A stretch of 40,736 nt of DNA from DASPWV01 sp046727855. Lineage in GTDB: Bacteria > Acidobacteriota > Vicinamibacteria > Vicinamibacterales > UBA2999. A program made the translations under genes and the position numbers. The DNA lies in the NCBI GenBank assembly GCA_046727855.1, contig JBKPDL010000012.1:1-40736 (forward strand), given 5' to 3'. How positions within the stretch are numbered: the stretch's first letter is position 1; each line of letters opens with the position of its first letter. The notes beneath the pieces are model-generated. The model made no database searches, was not told the origin of the DNA, and was given only the letters and a program-made list of their open reading frames with translations. Positions 7,962 through 15,847 of the stretch are shown here, piece by piece.

Positions 7962-10646
7962 TTACGGTTTCGCCTCCTTCCAGTTCTCTCCAATCCCCAC
8001 ATCCACGTCGAGCGGCACATTGAGCGGCACGGCGTGTGCCATCTTGTCGCTCACCAACGACGCGACATCGTCCGCCTGCTCGGCAGGCGCTTCGAACAGC
8101 AATTCGTCGTGGACGGTCAGAATCATGCGTGCGGAGGCGAACCGCTCGTTGAGCGCGGCAGAGACGTCGATCATCGCGCGTTTCAAGATGTCGGCGGCCG
8201 TCCCCTGAATCGGAAGATTCACCGCCACGCGTTCCGCGGCAGATCGGATTTGGCCGTTGCGGTTGGTGATCTCGGGCACCGGACGCCGGCGGCCGAACAT
8301 CGTCTTCACAACACCCGTGCGGCGCGCATCTTCGAGCGTCCGGTCGATGAAGCCGCGGACTTTGGGAAACCCGGCGAAGTACGCGTCGATGAATTCTTGC
8401 GCGGCCTGCTGCGTGACACCGATGTCCTTGGCGAGCGTGAACGCGGTTTTTCCGTAGAGTAGCGCGTAGTTGACGATTTTGGCCCGGCGGCGCAGCTCGT
8501 GCCGATCGAGGCCCGGGTTCGGGCCAAACACCTTGAGGGCGGTCTGATCGTGAATGTCCTCACGTCGAGAAAACGCGGCGGTGAGCGTTTCGTCTCCCGA
8601 AAGATGCGCGAGCACGCGGAGCTCGATTTGCGAGTAGTCAACTGAGATCAGCTTGTGGCCCGATTCCGCGATGAACGCGCGCCGGATCTCCCGGCCCACC
8701 TCCGTACGAATCGGGATGTTCTGAAGGTTTGGATCGCTGCTCGACAGACGGCCGGTTGCCGCCACCGCCTGGTTGAACGAGGTATGCACGCGGCCGGTTG
8801 CCGGATTGATCAGCTGCGGCAAGGCGTCGATATAGGTGCCCTTCAGTTTCGCCAGCGCGCGCCACTCGAGTATCAGCCGCGGCAAGTCGTGGGCGAGCGC
8901 GAGCTCCTCGAGCACTTCGACCGCCGTCGAAGGTGTTCTGGTGGCGCCGGTACGCTTCACGACCGGCAGTTTCAGCTTGTCGAACAGGATCTCGGCGAGC
9001 TGCCTCGGCGAGTTGATGTTGAACTCTGCGCCGGCCATCGCGAAGATGGCTTTGCCGCGATCGTCGAGTTCCCGCTCGACGAGCGCAGCCTGCGACGAAA
9101 GCGCGCGGCCATCGATACGAATGCCGACACGTTCCAAGCTGGCAAGAATCGGCACGAGCGGCAATTCGAGCTCGCGATACACCGACTCGACTCCCGACGA
9201 AACCAGCATGGGGGCGAGACGTGCCGCGAGTTGCAGCGCCAGGTCGGCGCGCTCGCCGGCAAAGTCAACCAGGCCGTCCACTGGCACCTGCGCAAACCGC
9301 AACGCTTTGGTGCCTTTGCCACATACTTCCTCTTGCGTCAGCGCCTTGTAACCGAGCTGTTCCAGAACCGTCGGCTCGAGTTCCTGACTCGATTTGGTGG
9401 CGTCGATGAGATAGCTCGCCAGCATCGTGTCAACGTCGAGGCCGGCAAGCGACACACCATGCTGCGCGAGCACGACGACGTCGGCCTTGAGATCGTGCCC
9501 GACCTTGAGAAGACCAGGATCCTCGAGCAGCGGTTTGAGGGCGGCGAGAACGGTGTCGCACCCCAGCGTGGTGCCGCCGCCGAAGCCCTCGTGCGCCAGC
9601 GGGACATAGCGTGCCCGTCGCGGAGCGGTGGCAAACACGAGGCCGACCAGCGTGGCGCGGACGCATGACGGTCCGTCGGCGACGATTCGCAGCGCAAAGC
9701 GACCCGCTTCGCGCAGCTCGCGCACCAGCGCGTCCAGTTCGTCCGGCGTCGTGACCGTCGCGTAATCCTTTTCGATCGACGAAGCCGTTGGCGCGTACTC
9801 GGTGACCAGCGTCCGGAAGCCGAGCTTGGAAAACAGCTCGTAACACTTCTCGCGCGATGCGCCGAGGTAGCGGAAGCGCTCAGGATTGAATGCCAGATCG
9901 ACGTCCGTCCGCAGCTTGACCAGCTCACGGCTCTGGCGCGCCTCTTCGGCGTGCGCCTTGAGCCCTTCGCGGTATTTCTTCTGTGCCACTTCGTCTGCGC
10001 GCGCGAGCAGATTGTCGAGCGATCCGTACGCGGCGATGAGATCCTTCGCGCCCTTTTCACCGATACCCGGCACGCCCTTGACGTTGTCCACGGTGTCGCC
10101 CATGAGCGCGAGCACGTCGATGACCTGGGCGGGCGTGACGCCAAACTTCTCCTTCACGGCATCGGCATCAAACCACGCGCCTTCATCGCGTGGGTTGTAG
10201 ACCCGGATGCCGTCACCGACGAGCTGAAAAAAGTCTTTGTCACCTGTGACGATCGCGACCCTGAACCCGTTGTCCGCCGCCCGTTGCGCCATGCTGGCGA
10301 TGACGTCATCGGCTTCGAATCCTTCGGCGGTATAGACCGGCACGCCCAGCGCCTCGCAGGCCTCGTGCACCCAGGCGGTTTGCTCCACGAGGTCGTCCGG
10401 CATCGCCGCGCGAGTCGCTTTGTAATCCGATGCCATCTGCGAGCGGAAGGTTGGACGCGGTAGATCAAACGACGCCGCGATGTACGCAGGCTGATGATCG
10501 TTGATCAACTTGCGCAGCATCGTGACGAACCCGTACACGGCGTTCGTCGAACGGCCGTCGGGACCCGTGAGCCCACGGATCGCGTGATAGGCGCGGTACA
10601 TCTGGTTGCTGCCGTCGATGAGAAAGAGTGTCGGTTGGTCGGGCAT
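7962..10646 (-). CDS. polA: DNA polymerase I
   Basis: Repair and Okazaki-fragment polymerase of 894 residues. The N-terminal 5'-3' exonuclease keeps its acidic motifs (DGSN, FEADD, TGDKDFFQL, MGDTVDN). The middle 3'-5' exonuclease-like domain appears inactive: the first motif is FALRIVAD, with Arg320 and Val322 where the catalytic Asp and Glu belong, and the third motif has Phe462 and Arg466 for Tyr and Asp, although the LKAD motif survives. The polymerase domain has motif A (Asp670, DYSQIELR), the O-helix RRAKIVNYALLYG and motif C (His846-Asp-Glu). In the O-helix, Tyr727 stands where E. coli has Phe762, a natural change of interest. ATG 10646 has no Shine-Dalgarno. It is divergent from the lipoprotein gene at 10697. 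Confidence 0.97.
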   Translation of the reverse strand: MPDQPTLFLIDGSNQMYRAYHAIRGLTGPDGRSTNAVYGFVTMLRKLINDHQPAYIAASFDLPRPTFRSQMASDYKATRAAMPDDLVEQTAWVHEACEALGVPVYTAEGFEADDVIASMAQRAADNGFRVAIVTGDKDFFQLVGDGIRVYNPRDEGAWFDADAVKEKFGVTPAQVIDVLALMGDTVDNVKGVPGIGEKGAKDLIAAYGSLDNLLARADEVAQKKYREGLKAHAEEARQSRELVKLRTDVDLAFNPERFRYLGASREKCYELFSKLGFRTLVTEYAPTASSIEKDYATVTTPDELDALVRELREAGRFALRIVADGPSCVRATLVGLVFATAPRRARYVPLAHEGFGGGTTLGCDTVLAALKPLLEDPGLLKVGHDLKADVVVLAQHGVSLAGLDVDTMLASYLIDATKSSQELEPTVLEQLGYKALTQEEVCGKGTKALRFAQVPVDGLVDFAGERADLALQLAARLAPMLVSSGVESVYRELELPLVPILASLERVGIRIDGRALSSQAALVERELDDRGKAIFAMAGAEFNINSPRQLAEILFDKLKLPVVKRTGATRTPSTAVEVLEELALAHDLPRLILEWRALAKLKGTYIDALPQLINPATGRVHTSFNQAVAATGRLSSSDPNLQNIPIRTEVGREIRRAFIAESGHKLISVDYSQIELRVLAHLSGDETLTAAFSRREDIHDQTALKVFGPNPGLDRHELRRRAKIVNYALLYGKTAFTLAKDIGVTQQAAQEFIDAYFAGFPKVRGFIDRTLEDARRTGVVKTMFGRRRPVPEITNRNGQIRSAAERVAVNLPIQGTAADILKRAMIDVSAALNERFASARMILTVHDELLFEAPAEQADDVASLVSDKMAHAVPLNVPLDVDVGIGENWKEAKP

Positions 10647-10684
10647 CGAGTCGCCGAAAACTCTATTATCAATGATGGTCGCGC

Positions 10685-10690
10685 TATGAT
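10685..10690 (+). promoter_or_regulatory. Candidate -10 element, lipoprotein gene
   Basis: TATGAT lies 6 nt before GTG 10697. There is no Shine-Dalgarno, so the mRNA would be leaderless. Confidence 0.45.
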
Positions 10691-10696
10691 GGCCTC

Positions 10697-11449
10697 GTGC
10701 GCCTGTTCGTGTTTGCCGCCCTTAGTGCGGCGGCCTTTCTGACGAGCGCGTGCGGCGGCAACGTTCTGTCGCGCAAGTACGAGTACGAAGAGGACATTTA
10801 CCTCGCGCTCGATGGTTCAGTGACCGTCTATCTGAACGCCTCCGTGCCGGCGCTCGTGGCGCTGCGTGGCCTCGATCTCAACGTCGATCCGCGGGCCCGG
10901 CTCGATCGCGCCGCCGTGCGGGCGATGTTCGAGTCGCCGGTGGCGCACGTCGAGAGCGTGACCGCCTCGCGCCGCGGCCATCGCCGCTACCTCCACCTTC
11001 GCATCCACGTACCTGATGTCACACGGCTAGGAGAAGCAGCCCCGTTCGCCTGGTCGCGCTACGGAATCACGCGCGACGACGAGGTGATCAAGTACCGGCA
11101 ACTGCTCGGTTCAGCCGCCGGCCGCGCCGTCGGGAACGTCGGATGGACCGGCCGCGAGCTCATGGCCATACGGCTTCACTTGCCGAGCCATGTCCCGTTT
11201 CACAACTCGCCATCCAAAGAAGTCCAGCGCGGCAACATCATCGTCTGGGAGCAGACCTTGGCCGACCGGCTTCGCAATCAGCCGCTCGACATCGAAGCGC
11301 ATATGGAAACGCGATCGATTCTGGCCCGGACGTTGACGCTGTTCGCGCTCATGGCCGGTCTCGCCGCGCTCACGTTTGCCCTCGTGATCTGGCTGGTAAT
11401 GCGCCGAGGCCGTGCGTCAGTGCCCGCTCGCCAACAGGAGGCATCATGA
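10697..11449 (+). CDS. Predicted lipoprotein with C-terminal membrane anchor
   Basis: A 250-residue protein of unknown function. It starts at GTG 10697 with a lipoprotein signal ending in LTSAC (Cys19). The -3 position is Thr rather than the usual Leu, so the lipobox is slightly atypical. The region to about residue 210 is soluble and strand-rich. A single membrane helix follows near the end (about 212-235, TLFALMAGLAALTFALVIWL) and then a short basic tail. The shape, a lipoprotein signal plus a C-terminal helix, resembles LppM-type proteins, but I cannot confirm that family. Its stop overlaps the cupin start (ATGA, 11446-11449), so the two are co-transcribed and probably act in the same envelope process. 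Confidence 0.7.
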   Translation: MRLFVFAALSAAAFLTSACGGNVLSRKYEYEEDIYLALDGSVTVYLNASVPALVALRGLDLNVDPRARLDRAAVRAMFESPVAHVESVTASRRGHRRYLHLRIHVPDVTRLGEAAPFAWSRYGITRDDEVIKYRQLLGSAAGRAVGNVGWTGRELMAIRLHLPSHVPFHNSPSKEVQRGNIIVWEQTLADRLRNQPLDIEAHMETRSILARTLTLFALMAGLAALTFALVIWLVMRRGRASVPARQQEAS

Positions 11450-11874
11450 ACCGCATCGCCGTGTCATTTGGCATTCTCATCCCGCTTGCGATCGCCGCGC
11501 TTGGCGCGCAAGCTCCCGCGGACGCGCCGGCGCCCCGGAATTTCGTCAGCCCAGGCGGCGTGCGAATGCACGTGGTTCTCGACGAAAAGGACCTTCGGGG
11601 CAATGAGGTGGAAATCGTGGAGCTCACGTTCCCGGCCAACAGTGATTCCGGCGAGCACCGTCACGCCGTGACGGAAACCTTCTACGTGCTCGAAGGCGAC
11701 ATGGAGCAGGTCGTGAATGGAACGGCGGTGAAGCTTTCGCGCGGGATGTCGGTGAGCATTCGATCGACCGACCAGGTCCGGCACAAGAGCGGCCCAAACG
11801 GCGCCAAAGTGCTGGTTGTTTGGGCCCCGGGAGGAGAAATCGCGCGCGTCACGTCGCGCTGGAAACCGGAATAG
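11446..11874 (+). CDS. Exported cupin-domain protein
   Basis: A 142-residue single-cupin protein with a signal peptide (MNRIAVSFGILIPLAIAALGAQA). The first cupin motif is clear: His71, His73 and Glu77 in GEHRHAVTETFYVLEG, the metal-binding set. The second motif is less standard, with His near QVRHKSGPNGAKVLVVW. The fold binds a metal and small molecules, but the substrate or any enzymatic activity cannot be read from the sequence. ATG 11446 overlaps the upstream stop and follows a strong AGGAGG. It is directly adjacent to the convergent BON gene: the two stop codons abut with no gap. Confidence 0.85.
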   Translation: MNRIAVSFGILIPLAIAALGAQAPADAPAPRNFVSPGGVRMHVVLDEKDLRGNEVEIVELTFPANSDSGEHRHAVTETFYVLEGDMEQVVNGTAVKLSRGMSVSIRSTDQVRHKSGPNGAKVLVVWAPGGEIARVTSRWKPE

Positions 11875-12423
11875 TCAGTTCATCCCGATGCGTTCCATCG
11901 CTTCTCTCACTTCGGCGTCGGTCTTGAGCTCGTTGACCACGTCGAACTCGCCGAACCCGATGGCGAGCGAGCGCGCGAGCATCCGTTCGACGTTGTTGTT
12001 GACCACACCAACGAGCTTGACGTGGCCGCGGCTGACCACGATGTGAATCGGAGGGTTGGCCATCGCCGCATAGTTCCAGAACGCCGAGTTGCCGTAAATC
12101 GCCCGGGCGATGCGGAAGCGCAGCTCGTCGTCCCCCGACGAGACCGGCAGCACTTCAATGCGATTGTCGATCGATTCGACGCCCTCGACCCCGCGCACTC
12201 GCCGCTCGATATCGTCCTTCTTGTACGGCATCGTGACGGCGCCCATCAGCACGACGCGTCCATTGCTCACGTCGGCTTCGACGTTATCGAAGATGGTGAA
12301 CTGGGTGTAACGATTCACCTGGTCCGAAATATCTCGAAAAACCTGCAGATCTTTTCGCTGCGCATACGCCGGCGCGGTCAGACACGCTACCGCGCACAGA
12401 ACGGCAATTCCGTTCTTCAACAT
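11875..12423 (-). CDS. Exported BON-domain protein
   Basis: A 182-residue protein with a signal peptide ending AYAQ (about residue 22). Two BON-type modules follow. The first, about residues 28-95, includes NGRVVLMGAVTMPYKKDDIERRVRGV. The second, about 100-175, includes GHVKLVGVVNNNVERMLA. BON domains (as in OsmY) are thought to bind phospholipid surfaces and support envelope integrity under stress. The start at ATG 12423 follows GAGGAG. A 94-nt gap with an 11-bp dyad separates it from the upstream VWFA gene, so it may have its own promoter or be read from that operon. Confidence 0.88.
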   Translation of the reverse strand: MLKNGIAVLCAVACLTAPAYAQRKDLQVFRDISDQVNRYTQFTIFDNVEADVSNGRVVLMGAVTMPYKKDDIERRVRGVEGVESIDNRIEVLPVSSGDDELRFRIARAIYGNSAFWNYAAMANPPIHIVVSRGHVKLVGVVNNNVERMLARSLAIGFGEFDVVNELKTDAEVREAMERIGMN

Positions 12424-12465
12424 GATCGAACTCCTCGGCGCTGGCACCTGAGATGTCGCTCATTA

Positions 12466-12503
12466 ACAGATACGAATCGCCCATCCTCGGTGTTCGTATC
12501 TGT
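12466..12503. promoter_or_regulatory. 11-bp perfect dyad between VWFA and BON genes
   Basis: ACAGATACGAA (12466-12476) is matched exactly by its complement at 12493-12503, with a 16-nt loop. It lies just after the VWFA stop and before the BON gene on the minus strand. There is no T-tract, so a factor-independent terminator is unlikely. An operator, a processing hairpin or a rho-linked site is possible. Confidence 0.5.
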
Positions 12504-12517
12504 AGCGAGCTAGATAG

Positions 12518-13603
12518 CTAGGACGTGGCGATGTACCCCTTGCGGGCGCGCACTTTATGGGCAGCGCCGTTGCGCAGCTCCACGCGAATGGTGTGCCACC
12601 TGCCGTCGCGGTACCCAGGGCTCGGGTAGCCCAGGTAATACTGCTTGCTCAATTCGTCCGCGATGCTCGCGGTTGCCGGATCGAGATCGCGCGCGTCGCG
12701 GACAATCTCCGTGCGGCCGCCGCTGTCGTCGGTGATCTCGCGCAGAGCCACCACGTTGACGCGGTCGTCCATCCCCATCCGACCAACGCTGCCGCCGGGC
12801 CGCCCGCCTCCGCCGCCAGGAATAGGAATCGGGAAGGGCAGGCCGCCGCGCCGCCCTGGAATCGGAAATGGCGTGGGCGCAGGCGGCGGCCCAACCGGAG
12901 GTTGCGGCCGGCCGCTGAAGATCGTGGATTCGGCCTGACCGTCAATCCCAACGGCGTAGACGAGCACTTCGGTCTCCCGAACCATCTGCTTCACTTCCTG
13001 CACGCGAAGGCGGCTGTTGGTGTCGTTGCCGTCCGAGATGAGCACCAACGCTTTTTTCCGGTTTTGCCCCGACTGGGCCATCGGCACCGCTTCGGCGACA
13101 GCGTCGTACATCGCCGTGCCGCCGTTTGGCCGCACCCGCCCAAGCGATCGGACGATGCGATTGCGATCGTTGGTCCAATCCTGCACGAGGTCGGGATCAC
13201 CGCTGAACCGCTCGAGGAAGAATTCGTCCTGCGGATCGGGCAGGCTCGTAAGAAAGCGATCGATCGCGTCCAGCGCCGATTCCCACTTCTCACCTGTCAT
13301 GCTGCCGCTCGAGTCAAGGACGATGCCGAGGCTGACCGGCACACGCTCCGCGCTGAAGTGCGTGACCTCAATCGGCTTGTCGTCTTCGTACACGATGAAG
13401 TCGTCCTGGCGCAATCCCGGAACAAACCGTCCCGAACGATCCGTCACCGTGACGTTGACGTTGATCAGCTCGACGCCGCTTTTGAAACGGAATCCATCCT
13501 GGCTCTGATCGACGCGAGCGCCGACCGCACGGTCCGTCGCGACGAGCGCGGTGGCGGCGGCCAAAGAGATCGCAATCAGTGAGCGCTTGGTGGTGCCTTG
13601 CAT
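12518..13603 (-). CDS. VWFA-related protein, acidobacterial type
   Basis: A 361-residue exported protein with a von Willebrand factor A domain. A signal-like N-terminus is followed by a region (about 40-85: SGVELINVNVTVTDRSGRF, DFIVYEDDKPIEVTHFS) typical of the VWFA-related family that is expanded in Acidobacteriota. The MIDAS motif DSSGS (in IVLDSSGSM), the later Thr in PNGGTAMYDA and the acidic loop in ISDGND look complete, so divalent-metal-dependent ligand binding is plausible. A Pro/Gly-rich insertion (about residues 225-275) interrupts the C-terminal part. ATG 13603 is preceded by AAAGG. It is the last gene of a three-gene minus-strand operon, 15 nt after the two-TM protein. Confidence 0.9.
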   Translation of the reverse strand: MQGTTKRSLIAISLAAATALVATDRAVGARVDQSQDGFRFKSGVELINVNVTVTDRSGRFVPGLRQDDFIVYEDDKPIEVTHFSAERVPVSLGIVLDSSGSMTGEKWESALDAIDRFLTSLPDPQDEFFLERFSGDPDLVQDWTNDRNRIVRSLGRVRPNGGTAMYDAVAEAVPMAQSGQNRKKALVLISDGNDTNSRLRVQEVKQMVRETEVLVYAVGIDGQAESTIFSGRPQPPVGPPPAPTPFPIPGRRGGLPFPIPIPGGGGGRPGGSVGRMGMDDRVNVVALREITDDSGGRTEIVRDARDLDPATASIADELSKQYYLGYPSPGYRDGRWHTIRVELRNGAAHKVRARKGYIATS

Positions 13604-13618
13604 AGTAGTGCCTTTCGT

Positions 13619-14578
13619 TCACTCTCTGCCGACGGCGGCAGCGATCGGCTGGTCGTTTCGCCGATCGACATGTGCGACGATGCCCGCGTCGGTGCGGAAA
13701 CTGACGCGATAGCGTGCGACGTTGGGTGGTGCATCCACCGTGATCACGAACGGTGATTCGTCGCCGGGACCCAGACGCCGAAAGTCGACGCCGACACGGG
13801 CGCTGCTGATGAAGCCGCCTTGCCCGTCGAACAGAAACACCACGGCGGCGAGATCGTCGATGGGCACGCCCGCTGCTGGATTGCGCACGAGGCCCGAGAG
13901 GCTAAGGCGCGCGCCTTTCCGTTCCTGACGCAAGGAGATGAGTTCAAGCGGAGCGTTGGTTGCCGCAGGCGCCGCCGAGGTGTGCGATGTGGCGGAGTCG
14001 CTGTTTGACAACGTCACGTAGGCGCCGCCGCCCAGCACCACCAACAAAACCGCTGCTGCGAAGACCAACACCCGCTGACGTCCGTTGCTCGCAGTGCGCG
14101 ATTCCGCTGTGCCCAGAAACGTGTCGCCGATCGCCGGATCTGCGTCGAATCCACGACGTTCTGAGCCGTAATCCGTTTCGCCGAAGCCCCGGATCGGTGA
14201 CGGGCTCGTCTCCCCATGGGCCCGAAGCGGCGAAGCGGGAGTGGTGTCGGCGTAACTGCGCCGTGGTGAAGACGGAGCTGTCTCGCCCTGTCCTCGCGAC
14301 GTCGAAGACGCCGTCGCAACGGCACGCAACGGCAGCTCGCGTTCGAACATCGCGATGGATTCGGCCGCGAGTGCCGGAACAGCCGCGGGTGCTCGTAGCG
14401 GCGCGCGCTCGGCGACCGTGACGGAGCTCTCGTCAGGCTCGGCAGCGGCTGCGGCGAGCGCGGCCACGCGCGCCGAGGCGCGCGCGCGTTCCTCGCGTGA
14501 GAGGCGCCACGCCACGACGCTCATGACAACGGCCACGATCGTGGAGAGAACGGTAAATGCGAACAGCACTATCTCCAT
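13619..14578 (-). CDS. Two-TM protein with low-complexity linker, unknown function
   Basis: A 319-residue protein I do not recognise. It has an N-terminal membrane helix (EIVLFAFTVLSTIVAVVMSVVAW), an Ala- and Ser/Pro/Arg-rich linker with near-repeats such as HGETSPSP and FGETDYGS, a second membrane helix (VLVFAAAVLLVVLGGGAYVTL) at about residues 165-190, and a strand-rich C-terminal domain of about 110 residues. A TTG two codons upstream is also possible, but ATG 14578 has the better-placed AGGG. It lies between the TonB-like gene (15 nt) and the VWFA gene (15 nt), so the three products probably work together at the envelope. Confidence 0.65.
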   Translation of the reverse strand: MEIVLFAFTVLSTIVAVVMSVVAWRLSREERARASARVAALAAAAAEPDESSVTVAERAPLRAPAAVPALAAESIAMFERELPLRAVATASSTSRGQGETAPSSPRRSYADTTPASPLRAHGETSPSPIRGFGETDYGSERRGFDADPAIGDTFLGTAESRTASNGRQRVLVFAAAVLLVVLGGGAYVTLSNSDSATSHTSAAPAATNAPLELISLRQERKGARLSLSGLVRNPAAGVPIDDLAAVVFLFDGQGGFISSARVGVDFRRLGPGDESPFVITVDAPPNVARYRVSFRTDAGIVAHVDRRNDQPIAAAVGRE

Positions 14579-14593
14579 GGTCAACCCTGCGGG

Positions 14594-15697
14594 CTATCGA
14601 AGCCTGAAGTCCACTGAGACTTCGACGATGACGTCGACGGGTACGCCTTTCATGCGCGCCGGCGCAAACCGCCATTGACGCACCGCTTCCACTGCCTTTT
14701 GATCGAGACCCGACGCGAGCCGCTTGAGAATTCTGACGTCGCCGACGCTGCCATCGCGCTTCACGACGATCTCGAGCACGACCTCCCCGGTGACGTTGGC
14801 CCTTCGCGCCTCGTCGGTGTAATTGGCGCGCACTTCTTTGAGGAGCCGCGGGGGTTCGACGCCACTGCCGGGACGATACGGTCCGCCGCCCATGCCGCCG
14901 CCTTCGCCCGGTCCTATTCCGGATCCACTGCCTTCGCCAAGACCCGTGCCGTTGCCAGTGCCCGCACCGCCACCCGATCCGGGACCCTGGCTGGGCGGCG
15001 CTTCTTTGGGCGTTTCTTTCACGGCGCCTTCACGATCGCGCGGATCCGCCGCGATTGGCGCGACTGGCGCCATGACGGGCGGCAACACCTTGGCCTCGAG
15101 AGGCGCCGGCGGCGGCTCAACCGGTTTCGGCTTTGGCTCGAGCGGAGGCGGAAGCTTGCGTGCCGGAATCGGGCTGCTGATCTTTCGTTCCCCTTTGCGC
15201 TCGACCTTCGTAGCCGGCGTGCGCATCTTCAGTCCGCCGCCGCCGCCACCACCACCCGGCCCCGGCTGCATGAGGTACACCATCCGGATTGGCTGCTGGT
15301 CCCTTTCGACCAGCTCGGTAGGTTCGTCGGCATTGGTGAACCCGATGCTGGTGATGACGAAAAGCGCCGCGGCCACGAGCGCGTGGAGCGACGTCGACAC
15401 AATCATCGGCACCGTCGTTGGACGCTTCTGCGCCTGCAGCGTCGTCAAAAGGCGGCTGAAATCCCTACTCACCGTCGATCCAACTGGTTGACCATGGCGC
15501 AACGCACGCACCACGCGTACGGCTTCGGTCTGCGAAATGTAATGGCTCCAGCACGCCTCTCCGAGCCCCGGCAGCAGCGCGGAAATCGTTTCGATTTCTC
15601 CGCTCGCCACCAGCGTCTGGACGTGACTTTCAGCGACGCCGGCCGCGCGCGCGATATCGCGAGGTGAATAGACCTCGGCAAGAGCGTGAGCAAACAT
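14594..15697 (-). CDS. TonB-like protein with N-terminal helix-turn-helix
   Basis: A 367-residue energy-transducer-like protein. Residues about 10-35 (SPRDIARAAGVAESHVQTLV) look like a MerR-type helix-turn-helix and precede the membrane helix (about 96-119), so they would be cytoplasmic. After the helix come a polyglycine run, a Pro/Lys-rich stretch (KLPPPLEPKPKPVEPPPAP), a Gly/Ser-rich linker and a C-terminal TonB domain (about 285-367) with YTDEARRANVTGEVVLEIVV and AVRQWRFAPA. TonB proteins span the periplasm and drive outer-membrane receptors using ExbB/ExbD, which are not in the window. It is the first gene of the operon with the two-TM and VWFA proteins. The ATG at 15697 has no obvious Shine-Dalgarno. 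Confidence 0.88.
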   Translation of the reverse strand: MFAHALAEVYSPRDIARAAGVAESHVQTLVASGEIETISALLPGLGEACWSHYISQTEAVRVVRALRHGQPVGSTVSRDFSRLLTTLQAQKRPTTVPMIVSTSLHALVAAALFVITSIGFTNADEPTELVERDQQPIRMVYLMQPGPGGGGGGGGLKMRTPATKVERKGERKISSPIPARKLPPPLEPKPKPVEPPPAPLEAKVLPPVMAPVAPIAADPRDREGAVKETPKEAPPSQGPGSGGGAGTGNGTGLGEGSGSGIGPGEGGGMGGGPYRPGSGVEPPRLLKEVRANYTDEARRANVTGEVVLEIVVKRDGSVGDVRILKRLASGLDQKAVEAVRQWRFAPARMKGVPVDVIVEVSVDFRLR

Positions 15698-15835
15698 GGG
15701 TTGGCACCGTCACGGAGGCAAAAGTCTTGCCGCCAGTCTCTCTCGAAATCGTCTCCACCGGATCGAAGATTTCAGCCGATCTTGAGCTAATCCTGCGTCC
15801 GGGCGTCCCCGAGGCAGGACGCTGCGTTGTCCTCC

Positions 15836-15841
15836 TATACT
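15836..15841 (+). promoter_or_regulatory. Candidate -10 element, SDR gene
   Basis: TATACT lies 6 nt before ATG 15848, placing the likely transcription start at the start codon. No -35 is evident in the divergent 150-nt region shared with the TonB-like gene. Confidence 0.5.
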
Positions 15842-15847
15842 TGCGCC

